Part shown: positions 10,901-22,413 of the stretch, one piece after another | How positions within the stretch are numbered: the first letter of the stretch is position 1 | Layout of the letters: each line of letters begins with the position of its first letter | Source: Mesaphorura yosii | Taxonomy: Eukaryota > Arthropoda > Collembola > Poduromorpha > Tullbergiidae | DNA: 64,000 nucleotides | Direction of reading: 5' to 3' | Assembly: GCA_009869945.1 (NCBI GenBank) | Contig: WIXG01000399.1 | Coordinates: 1 to 64,000, forward strand | Notes under the pieces: generated by a model | What the model was told of the DNA's origin: nothing | Seen by the model: the letters and a program-made list of their open reading frames with translations, nothing else | Databases searched by the model: none | Position numbers and translations under genes: made by a program

Positions 10901-13900
10901 GGAGTGTGTCATACGTTCGAATCACGCACACAGAATACAATTCGCGAATGCGCTGGCACGCAGCGTCGTCCATGTAATAGACATATGTTAATGAATGGGT
11001 TTCACTTCGAGACCATGATGAATAGGAGCGAGGCAAATATTCATTTCCATTCAATATATTCTAACGGTTCGTTTTCTCTCTTCTCTCCCATTTTGGAATC
11101 CCATCCTCCGTTCTCGCTTTTGCTTTCGTAGTAAGATTCCTTTGCGACTTCCGCTTGGGATGACTGCCGCACGAGTCAGATTATAAACCAGAAGCGGCAG
11201 CATTCCCGATAACAGATAGACAGTCAAAACGCAGATTGAGCGAGTTCCTCCTGCAAATGAATTCAGACGCGCTTGGAGCGGATTCTGCTCTCTGACATTG
11301 TACCTCACCAAACACATTATAGTTTCATTTCCCACGAAGCGGAAAGTGTCATTTATACATGTTTCTATTAGTGGGTTGCTCCATCTCACAGCTTTTCCAC
11401 GCTCACGGCCTCCACGACGCAACACTCCTCGACTTTATAACTTTCTCCGTTGCGTTTCTCCATTGCCATTATCATTATTACTTAACTTTATTTATAGCAA
11501 TCTCATTGCCATTCGTTGGAAGCTCAAACGGAGAGGAATTGCTTTATTATTATAGTTTCGGTTGATTAAACTCTATTATTACTACTTGTAGACAAATAAC
11601 ACATCCATAAAACTATCGGAATGAGCGAAATACAATTTGCTTATAGATTCTGCTCAGCGTCAAGGCACCTGTTTATATTTTCATGTTCTCTGCCACGAGA
11701 TCATGTTTTATTTCTCATCGCGATGTGAAGCTCACGTTTTACACGTTCCATGGTCATAAAATCTTGTTTATTTTTATTGCGCGAATCTCTCGCAGGCAAT
11801 TATTACTTTCATAAAGTATGAAATGTTTGTCTGTGATGATGATAACGGCCGCCGGATACTTTAACACTGCTTCTCCTTTTCAATAAGTTCTCGCTCAGAA
11901 TTTACGATTGTACACACACCCTGACCCAGGCTGCGTTAATCATTCGTCAAATTCGGCTGGTAACCAATTCGTGGAACGACTAACGACAACCTAGTGTGAG
12001 AAAGTACGCTGAATTGCGATAATAAAATGCTTTCATTTCCAGTTTGACAATTTCATTTCCCGTGCTTTTATTTCCGCTCGAGCCTGGACTAACCGGTCCT
12101 CCTTGTTCGCTGGCAATAAACTCGACCCGAAAAGGAGCGTGATAATCATTTTATGAGTTCCCGTCTGAGCACATGGGCAATAAATATTGTGGAAACACCA
12201 TAAACTCTAGTTTATTGTAGCTTCGTTTTAACACGTCGGTGGTCCTGCGTGCGTGCAAGATGCCGACCTTAGTTTAGAGCTTCTGTCTGCTCCTGGCAGA
12301 ACGACGATGCTGCAGTACCTTGAAGTGTGATTTCCCAGCTGCTGGCTGTTGGCACTGAGGTGAGATATGGATCAGCGATCATGCCCCCAGAATATTCCAC
12401 AGCGAGATTGTTTTGGGTCCGTAGAAAAATTATAGGTTGACCGAATAGCAGCACAAACGACAAACAGGACATGTGAGAGCGGCGAGAAGTCTTTTCTTCG
12501 GAAGTTTCGAGAATTGGAAGGCAGAAGCCTCAACCTTTGCAAAAACGCACTTCAATGAACGAATCTGGTTGCAGAGCGTGCGTGGGTCTCCACGCTTGTG
12601 TTTCCTTACTTCAAATTTGCAAATGTTTCCTTCGGTCAATTACGTGCAGTCGTACGAGTTGCCGTTTTGAATTTGCTTCCGTATTTTTGTGCGTAGTTTT
12701 TCATTATTTCTTACATGTCACCGCTCTTTCAGTCTTGGATTTTGTTGTACTGCAATCAACCTGGCGCATGCCGTTACCGGTCTTCCGCTGGATTGCAGAT
12801 GCGCCAAGTCTCAAAATGTCACCATGCGAACATAATAAAAACGACTTTGTTGTTGCGTCAAACATTTTATATATTTAATTCAAGAGATTATAAAAATAAA
12901 CTAAAAGTTTGTCCCACTGAGGTTGAGGTTTGGGAAAGGCCAGAATCAAATGTAACCCAACCTATAAACAGAGAAAATAAAAAGTATTGAAGTGAGAGTC
13001 GGAATGTGTTTTATGGCGGACTTTATCTTCGTGTAATCTGTGACGCTTGAATGACCCCGATGTGTCGGAATGGGAATTGGCGTTATTAAAATGAAACTGG
13101 CGAGTAGTTTTGAGTCGATGTGGTCCGACCCGATAGATTTGGTGGCTGAAAGCTTTGCCATAATTAGGTGCTGAGAACGGGCCACGGTTTCAGGCTGACC
13201 AGACTGACGATTGAAGAGGCGGTAGTTTGTTTAGAGACGGCATCCGATCAACCGTTCTCTTACCTTCGTATTTTACAATTCTCCTCCACGACGCTGCAAC
13301 AGATGGACGCGTGCGACGATGTGGAAACGGGAATGCGAAGGCTTTGGTGTATAACGTGTAAGTACTTATTTATAGGAGAGTGGAGATTAATGAGAAGTCG
13401 GTGGCGAGGCGGAAACCGAAGAGCAAAAACCAGAGTCGACGGAATGGAAATAGAACAAATGTAACAATTATTGTTTGTCTCCACGCACTAAATAAGTACA
13501 CCCCGAGGACACATAAAGAGAATCATTCCGACTCGGGCTCGAAACTTCTCTCGTCCAGTTACGCGAGAAATTGACGTCAGTGACCAACAGGAGCTCATCT
13601 TTCCTCATTTCTCGCCTTGCTTCCTCACCACGACACCACAAACGCGGCCAATCCGCCTCCATTTGTATTACTTCATCACATGTCTGAGCTCTCTCTCCGC
13701 CTCTATTTACTCGAGAAAGCACCGAAATTGTTCCAGACTACATCCAAGTGAATCAAATTTTGTTTCTGCAGTTTTCTTATTTACCGAAAACAAATCAGTT
13801 GAATTCTGTTCAATCAGGCCCAATCCACACGTCAATGACTCCCGATCATTGCACGGCGTGCGGACATGTCGTGCATACAGATGCACTGCGATATGATTCG

Positions 13901-16900
13901 CTTTACTGGAGCTCGACTCTCAGCACCGTACGAGAGGCCGAGGAGGGAAAGAGGCGTTCGTGGACCGGGTTATTTTCCCCTTGATGCTGGTCATAATCAT
14001 AAAGCATTTTCTATTTGCCCGACGAATTGCTCAAGTGTAATCAATGAGAGGTGAAAAGAGCATTTTGTCAGGTGCGGCTGAAGAGTCCTCATCTCATTTG
14101 ACATTTTAATTTGAGATTTAATAGACCCAAGACACATTACAAAGAACCATGAAAGGAACTCATACCTTTTAGTGCTCCGGTTCTATTTGTGCTGCAGTTG
14201 GCGATATGTCCGTAGATAGAGTCAATGAGGCAGAAACTAATAAGCTTTGCACGTCGTCGATTTTCCATTTCCTTCTGAGTGGCGGGCTGCGTCTTCTTCT
14301 CCGGTGTCTTGGGTTGTGGGGACATAATAACTGAAGTCTCAGTCATTGCAAATCAACAGAGCCGGAATCCTGTCGACACTCTGAATGACGGGTTGTATTA
14401 AAAAATAAACCTCTGTGCAGTATGAAAATGTTACGTTTTCCATTTTGAAAAAAAGACTATTGCCTGCTGAAGGGCGACAGATTCTTCGGAGAAAGTTGTG
14501 CTTGACAAGGGTATTTTCTTTATTCAGCTCACATTTGGGCGAAGAAAGTATGCGAATGTTTTTCGTCAGACAGGACACACGTCACGATTCAATATTTGCC
14601 AGCACGTACTAAATTGAAGGACACCAAATGCCAACTATTTCCCGTACACTGCGAGGAAGAGGTCAACCAAACGCGGGTAAGTGACTCTGTGCTAACACGA
14701 TTAATGCGGTCGAAATGGCTCCTCCGTGCTCAACCCGAAGAAACAAGAAGTGATGGGAATTCCTGGCCCCCTGCTAGTTGAGGATGGAATTGATGTGCAA
14801 CCTCTCACGATTTTGCGCATTTCTTTATTTACTTTCGCCTTATTCTGACTTCAGACTTCTGTTCTCAGTGGATACATTCTCGGATTCGCATTCTTTGGAA
14901 CAACAAAGCGAAAGTCAATGATACGTTTTCACGGAATAGTTCACTCGAAGGTTGTGAATGATGTGTCCTGAAATTTGTAGTTCGATAATTATAAAAGTGA
15001 GCGGTCAGCAGTGCATTTTCCTTCTTGGTCCAATTTCCTTCGTCTAGGAAAGAACTCCGCGAATGTTTGTTTAATAGGGATCAAAAAATGGACCGAGGAA
15101 GACATCGCACGTATCGTGTCGCGTCTCACGGCTGGAGACGGGAAACGTGCTATGATTATTATTATTTAGGAACGCACATGCACCCGTGAGTACAATACGG
15201 GACGTCACACAATGCCGAGCTGGTGCTGGTTCTGGTAAAGAAGAGGCGAAATTCCCAGCAGAGTTCTTTGAAATTAAACTTTTGCTGTGCCTTCTTCTGA
15301 CGACATTTCTCGTTCTCTCGATTCTGCCCATCTATCATCATGGTATGCTATTACTCGGCGTATTCATCATGTACATATACATATTTTCAATTCTCTGTCA
15401 AGCCGTCGCGGAGGGAAAAGGAAGAAAAATAAAATCGGTCACACTTGCACATATCACCGAGAATAAAATATAAAATGGGGCACGAATGCTACGCAGAAGG
15501 GAAGTGACAAAATATCAAGTATAAAATATCAACAATCAAACCACCACATGAAGCCTTCTCCTCGAATTCCTCCTTTTCATCTCGTCTCACGTGTGCATTC
15601 ACACACTGACACTTGTACGAACAACCCATTCATACGGAGCAAGAAGGATAATTTGTACAAGTGAAAGCAAACAAAAGTGGAAAGACGACAGCAAATGACA
15701 CACATTGTATTCCATTACAAACTGACACCAGGACCCAGGTCGACAACACACACAATGCAAATACTCACCGGTTTTCCTCTTCCTTCCTCACACGCCGGCA
15801 TTCCATACGACGGACTCTCTCGGCCTTTATCTCTGCCAGAGAAGTGCCAGCGGATGCCAATCGAAGTCTTCAAGCATCAGACATGATTTTGGTTCAAACC
15901 GCCGACACGAGGAATGGAACAGAACAAGGGCGCGAGCGACGTTTAGTTTAATCTGAAGTCGTGAAATCGACAACTTGACCGTTGACAACTGACACGATAA
16001 GAACAGGGTTCCAGAGAGGGCGAGGACGAGGAGTAGTGTTGAAAACGCCATCAAATTAGAATATTGTTATTTCAGATATTCGGTTAACAATATACGTCTT
16101 ACAATAAATAGAACCTTACAATATTACAGATCAGATTCTCTTTTCACAGCATAGAATTTAGTAACCATATTATTATAGCACACTTTTTGATTTCGTTTTT
16201 ACTTGTAAAATATAAAACTTACCCTAAGGAGCCAGAATCTTAGCTTCATTAATAATTGGTACACTGTGACGATATTCAACAAAATTTTAACAGATGACAT
16301 TATCAACGGGACGACTTATAAATACATGGAATAGTTAGTTAACCATTTACTGCATAGATCAGACATACTCTCCGTTCAGGGAAAACTAGTCTACGAAGCT
16401 GGACTAAATCAAATCAGAGCGACTTCGGTAAATGAATGACAGGTACTTTTCTCGTTGCTATGTGCATTTTGCATAACGTAAATACTCGGTTATTCACAGG
16501 AGCAGTCTTCGCGGCAGAAACGAGGAGCCTGAATATTTGCAACCCATTCTACTCATTGGCAAAGTGAAAACCAAAGAAATGGGGAACTTCATGAGTTCTT
16601 ATGTCCTTCAGGATAAGTGAGATGATAATAACCAACATCTTTCTCTCTGAGGGAACTTTACATCAAAGCGCAGGCCGAATCCGCAATAAATTATAAATTG
16701 CTCGAGTAGGCAAACATTCAAAGGAAACACGTCCTTTCCGTGGAACTGCGAAACTCGTGTACCAGAAAGAATTGCGTCACTTGCGCCATGATGTATTTGG
16801 TGAGCAGTTCGTGGACGCGAGCAGAAGTTCTGCTCGCACGAGGCGGCTGAAGAAAAGAGCAACGCATAAAAAATTAAGAGTTGGTCAGCGGCTACGGCGA

Positions 16901-17926
16901 TAAACAAACAGAAATGATTAAAGTCGCGAGCGTTATTGCCGTTATTTGAGTCTTGCGTTTCCTGAAGAATTCGCCTCTCTCAGTTGCGCGCTCATAACGG
17001 GGCTTATCTGGGAACATAAATACAGAGAAATTAAGTATTTCATTTTAGTTAAAGAAAGAAGGGTTTAAGAACCATTTCATTGTGGATGAAAAATAAAGTA
17101 CGAGTCTTAAGGAAACTCGCGATAATAATAATAAATCTTTCCCTTTCTTCCGAGAAAGCGGTTCAAGGAGTTCAAAGGAGAAAGGTTGCGCAGACAAGGA
17201 AGGAGAAACGAAAAGACGTTGCTCAGAGGAAGCAGAGAGAGACGTTTTAATGGACGTGCACACATACACAAATATTTATAATATTTTAATAAATACCATA
17301 AGCAGACAACTTTCACATCATACGTCTCACCGATGCGCGTTATTAATATTGCTCGCAAAGCACTCGACCACAACGTACAAGGAGTCAAAAGAGAAGAGAA
17401 GAAGCACAAAAAGACCAATTTCAATGAAACATTCCTCTACACGCAAGCAAGCATAATTTGCCTTTATTTCTGAGGACGCGTGCACGCCAAAAGCCGTGCC
17501 TGCCAAGGTGCAAGCGTCATTCGGACAGAGTTACAGCTTCGACGACAAATTGGGCTCGTGTCTACAAATATTTGCAAAACTGTAGATTCTGGAATCTGGG
17601 CAAAGTCGCAACAATAACACCCAAGAATATTCACAATACTTTGGTTGGTGGAAGACATGGTTTGTTTGTGTTTAAATAGAGACCAGGCCAATCCCGGCTT
17701 AGTATTCGTACTCTAGTTAGTGGTACACGTAACTGCAGCCCGTCTGGTTGCTTAACTTAGTCCTTAATAAGGTTTGACATCGATTCGCTTCTGTCGCTAC
17801 TCCTTACATTTAAATATTGTGCTGCATACATCTCGATGTATGCAACGTGTATTCGGTGTAAGGCAACAATGTAACTCTTAATCAGTAACATCAACATAAC
17901 AAAGAAATCTCAAATCACATTGTACC

Positions 17927-17946
17927 AGCAGGACTCGAGTCCTGCT
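17927..17946. repeat. 20-bp perfect palindrome
   Basis: AGCAGGACTCGAGTCCTGCT is its own reverse complement with no spacer. About 0.06 such palindromes are expected by chance in 64 kb of equal base composition. It could be a dimeric transcription-factor site or a small foldback; no other copy was noticed. Confidence 0.85.
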
Positions 17947-18928
17947 CACAGCTCATCCACGACTACCGTCCGTCTGAGCGTCTCCATGAATAAATCAAAG
18001 TGAGCAGTTGGCCTCGCAATTTGCATTGTATGTCAAGTAATTTCCAACTCGTCGTCCATCACACGAATTCACTCCTGAGAAATTATTCGCTACATTTCGA
18101 ATATAAGGTTGACTCTATAAGTGACTAGAGCACGGAGTTAGTACTCTGGTAGGATTCACAGCAAATTATAGACGTAGTCCTAGTACACTATCGTTACTTG
18201 TTTCTCGCTAGTTGAGAACGTAGAGGAATCATCCCTCTTCTGAAAATTATACTTTATTAATCACAGTAATGTGGCCCTTATATCGTACTTGGTTCAACCG
18301 ACAGGAAGGGAACGAGAGCAGCAGCAGTTATGATACTCTTGATGATGATGATAACAATAATCATGTCATTTCCCTTTGTCCTTATTGCGTGTAAACTTTT
18401 GCCTTACTGAGAAAAGCTCATGTTTATGTTAATATTAATATTCTCAACATTCCCGAGACATATTACGAATAAAATGCTTGATGAATGTGTAATCTACTCC
18501 AGCAGAACAACTTCAAAGTGAGTCGGATGGATGCTTGCAGCAGCAATTCTCTCCTTTATTGTTCGAATAAGTTTGCAGGCAATATAATAATAAAACGAGT
18601 GCTTTGCTGTTCATAATCCGCTTAATTCAAATTCACTCATCCGTACCATGTTAAATAGATAATAACAACACAAATGAAAGCGAAACTCAACTTCTGTTTC
18701 CAGTCTGCTAATGAGTGTCTTCTCCAAAGTTGTTCTCCTGCCTTTGAATGGAACTTGGACTCAATTCATGATGACTTTGGCTCCTGAAGGTTGCCTACCC
18801 TTCCAACGATTTGTTAGTGTGTAACGGGGACTCGATAGTGAAAAGTTACAAGACGGGATGGAGCGATTGTATGAAGTGTCACGTGCTGGATGCTCTGGGG
18901 GAAAGACGCCCGGCTGTAAGCGAGCTCT

Positions 18929-18956
18929 GCTAAGTAAGCTGCTCGAGCTAAGTAAG
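18929..18956 (+). repeat. Two 10-bp direct repeats, 18-bp period
   Basis: GCTAAGTAAG occurs at 18929-18938 and 18947-18956, with related CTGCTC-like sequence after each copy. It looks like a small tandem duplication that has diverged. Confidence 0.55.
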
Positions 18957-19055
18957 ATCTGCTGCTCATTTGACTGTATGCTCTTGAAAGTGAAAGTCAT
19001 GCTTCGTGCATGGTGGAAGTTGAAGAAAAGAAGTTACTAGAGTGAAGCGAAAAGA

Positions 19056-19241
19056 TAAAGAAGGAAGAGAGAGCATCATGAGACTAATGCCGGCTGAAGA
19101 TAAGTTTAAAGTCAGATTATTCTATTCCCTGTTGCTATATTTTGGCGCTGGGTAAATCTGCCCGGCGACGCCGCCGTGTTGTATGCCCACCAAGCCATGT
19201 GGGTTTCTGAATTGTATCATCTGCCTAAAGAAGGAAGAGAG
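19056..19241 (+). repeat. 16-bp direct repeat, copies 170 bp apart
   Basis: TAAAGAAGGAAGAGAG is present exactly at 19056-19071 and 19226-19241. The motif is purine-rich and simple, so chance recurrence is possible. Confidence 0.5.
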
Positions 19242-20737
19242 TATAGCAAAAGTGGGATGCAATGAAGTAAATGAGAGTCATCAGAGACCGAGACTCTCCA
19301 AGGGTGTAAGGAGTGAGAGCAAACTAATCCAGAGCATCCATACGCACACTTCCTAATTCTCAAGCGGATCCCGACCCAATGACTGGAGCTCTGATCTTTT
19401 CCTGCTGACAACACACGCGTCAAGGAACCTAACAAATTGCAATTACAATTACTCTACGCACGAACCCAAAAATATAGTGAAAGAAAATATTCTACACGTG
19501 GAGCCGATGAGCGAATTTACATCCCGCAACCGAATTTCGCTGGCTTTATAAGAGTTTACACAATTTTTTTCGAGAAGGCTTTCATTATCATTGATTAATT
19601 TATGCTCCACATAGCTCGCCGAGATGATACCAAACTTCGAATATCAGAAAGGTATGAGTGAATTTGCATGCCTCAAGAAATGTGAGCAGAACAATAGAGG
19701 ACGGATCATTAAAAGGGCTTGAAGCGACTGATTCTGAAGTTGCTTGCCGACTCTTCTCAATGGCATAGGATCATTTGATATCATCATCATCGTTCGAGGT
19801 ATCGAGCCTGTAACACAAAACTAGACTCTTCTCTGAACTCGTCATTACAGTGCCTACAACAATCTGCCACAGTTTGGGAACTCGAGAAAACAAAGAAATA
19901 AAAATTGAATTTTTCTCTCGCAAATGACATGTCACGCAATAACTTTGATTGGGTTTCCCTTCTATCTCACCAAATTATGTCTTCACTCGATGATGTCACG
20001 ACAGAAGAAACTTCTTGAGGCATGAAAGTTGGCGGTTGTGTAGCGATGAGTTTATAATGATGCTGCTGCAATCACTGGGATGAAGTGGCCTGAATACGTC
20101 CTTCTCGTTTCTCCGTGGGCAAAATTAGTATGGAACAGGATCCGTCCAGACAAGAGTATAGCAGTTTCTGGCTCCCTGCTTGCAATGAGCCGATGTGTTG
20201 CAAATGTTGGACTGTGACAGTTTCCGCTGGTTAACCATAAAATGATAGAACTCTGTTGAGATTATTCTTTTATGTTCTTGGAACACAAAAGCCTTCAGAG
20301 TTCAGTGGATTCGTAGGAATTACTTTTATGCAAATCACAAGCTTGTTTCCCCCACAATAGAAAACCTCAGCAACATTCTCACGAATACTTCTTGGAAAAT
20401 AAAAATAATGGAACGAGAAAAATACGAAAAATGAGAAGTTAAAATTTCTGCAGCCGTGCCGAACAGGCGTGTTTCATTCATTCCGTTAAATTAATTCGCC
20501 GCTTCCAGGGCCAGCGAAATTAAAAACCCGGTTGTCATTCGCAAGGTACGTGATGGTAATGACGGCTCCTTTTACCAATTCCGTGCCATAATCACGAAAA
20601 CAAAGACTTAATCTGCCAAGGCCACTGTTGCGAATTCTTTCAAGAAACTTACAAAAAGGCGTATTCATCACTGGAAATTGAGCAGAGGCCGCATCTTTTG
20701 CGGTGCCGACTTCATTCTTTGTTTCGGATCGATCGAT

Positions 20738-20743
20738 TTTATT
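20738..20743 (-). terminator. Candidate poly(A) signal of the receptor gene
   Basis: This is the first canonical AATAAA I found on the minus strand below the receptor stop, about 1.4 kb downstream. AATAAG variants occur nearer, around 21,125 and 21,820. The real 3' end cannot be fixed from sequence alone. Confidence 0.25.
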
Positions 20744-22128
20744 ACCTTGATGTATTTTTAATTGTTAGGCTCGGAGGCAAGATTTGGGACGTGGCCTCCT
20801 TCAATTTTTACAAGCTACATGTCAATGGAGTTTGGAATTTAGGCCCTCAAGTGACAAGAATCGTCGCGAATATCGAGTGCATTTGTCATTTGGTATATTT
20901 AGAGCTAAACTTGAGGCATTCGTGTACGCATGCGCCTATAGTGTTGAAATTTTTAGAACCAATTAATTCTTCTAGCTTCCGCATTGGCTTTGACGTCATC
21001 TTGTAAAATTTTGACAATAGAATTGCAAATTGAATAATGTCTCGTCATTAATAGAAATTAGAAATGCAAATGCTAACGAGAAAAAAAACAATAATAAATA
21101 GAATACTTAAATTGCTATTTTCCTTATTAGAGACAACTCCTGAATTCCAGAAAGTGGATTCAAGCAAATTAAAAGGAAATAATACAGAGTTGAGGAGAAG
21201 CGTAATTCTTTTATAATTTTTGCCGCCTGGGCTGCCGCTTTGTTTACTCTATAAATCAAACACCATTTTCGCCTTTACTCTGCTCCATATTTTCGAAATT
21301 TCCTCGCGACCCTATTCTGATTAGTCTATAGATTTTTCTGTGGTGCATAAGTCAATGACAAAGATGGTATGGGATCAACTTATCACCTGTCACGGCTGAT
21401 GTAGTATCCTGCAACAGCCCCATGACACCATCCAACCCGCATGCACAACAACCGGGTTGAAGTTTGTAACTTTGCGTTGTGAACAACCCGAAGCACAACT
21501 TTACTCCACGGTGTAAATGATGTAGACAAAGTTAATGCGTGGGTAATATTTCAAGTGCAGCAGAACAAATGAATACTCAAAATAGCTATTGTGTGAAATA
21601 GAAAGCCTGAATTTTGAATAATGTCCTCGGTGGAAAGGGAGTGTTGGTTTCTGACGCTGGAACTTGGAACTGTCACTTGGTTTGCCAACACCAGGACACT
21701 ATGCTAATGCGAACTCGAATTCACCAGGCAAATCTCAGAGGAGCCTTCCCACTTTGCCATTCATTTTTGTGACTAATTTCCTTTCCACCTCAATTAAGCC
21801 ATGCCTCATTTCCTAAACTTATTTGCGTAAAGAATTACAAACTGACTGTAACGAAACGGCGGACCGCATTTCTCTTTGCATTGCCGTGCTATCCGCGAGG
21901 CATTACGCAAATAGTAATATCCTTGAAACAGATGAAATTACACTCTAAATTGTAGCTGAGGCCTTAACCCGTGAAGAGTGAATTGTGAAATATTGCTGAG
22001 TTTTTCTCGTGTGGTTCGCTTCATAATTGCCGAGTGATTACTGCTAAAACGGTAATTCTCAAATCTGAAACTGCCTGGAACTTTAGGATCCAAGATGTGT
22101 AGAATGCAGAGTGGAAGGTTACCTGATT
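20744..22128 (-). other. Presumed 3' UTR or flank of the receptor gene
   Basis: The stretch is AT-rich and lies directly after the receptor stop codon. I see no other gene in it. Two short inverted repeats of CAACCCG occur near 21,434-21,460. Confidence 0.4.
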
Positions 22129-22413
22129 TTACTTGAAGAGGATTCGTCGAAATGCTCTTCGAAAGTCCTTGTTGAATATTGTGTAAATTACGGGATTCAG
22201 GGCGGAATTCATGTAACCAAGCCAGAACGCCACGGAGAAGCCGCCAGCTGGCACGCACGAGGTACAGAATGCCTCGAGAATGTACAGGAAGAAGAAGGGG
22301 AGCCAGCATAGAATGAAGGAGCCCATTATCAAACCAAGAATTAAAGTGGCCCGCTTTTCCTTTTTCCTCGCTATTCGACGCTTTTCCCGTTCCGGGTCCC
22401 GCACTTCTTGTAC
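22129..22413 (-). CDS. Receptor exon 4: end of ICL3, TM6, TM7, helix 8
   Basis: This exon encodes residues 609-702 and the TAA stop at 22131-22129. It follows acceptor TTTTTTATAG. It contains the basic pre-TM6 segment ([13 protein letters not shown]), TM6 with CWLPFF, an ECL3 with C658 and C661, TM7 with W672, Y675 and NPVIY, and a short basic helix 8. The frame joins exon 3 in phase 0. Confidence 0.95.
   Translation of the reverse strand, partial: VQEVRDPEREKRRIARKKEKRATLILGLIMGSFILCWLPFFFLYILEAFCTSCVPAGGFSVAFWLGYMNSALNPVIYTIFNKDFRRAFRRILFK

Larger units (their letters stand above)
3697..20737. other. Long non-coding region between the FAM110-like and receptor genes
   Basis: About 17 kb without a supported gene. 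It lies between the 3' ends of two convergently oriented genes, so their 3' UTRs occupy its edges. All open frames are short and match nothing I recognise. It contains a 20-bp perfect palindrome (17927-17946), an 18-bp-period duplication (18929-18956), a repeated 16-mer (19056 and 19226) and a T-rich run near 4990. No long microsatellite or obvious transposon end was seen. Confidence 0.6.

Noticed and set aside
10912..10925. CGTTCGAATCACG, resembling a tRNA B-box
   Set aside because: No A-box or foldable acceptor stem at the right distance. Similar near matches at 27245 and 38387 fail the same test.
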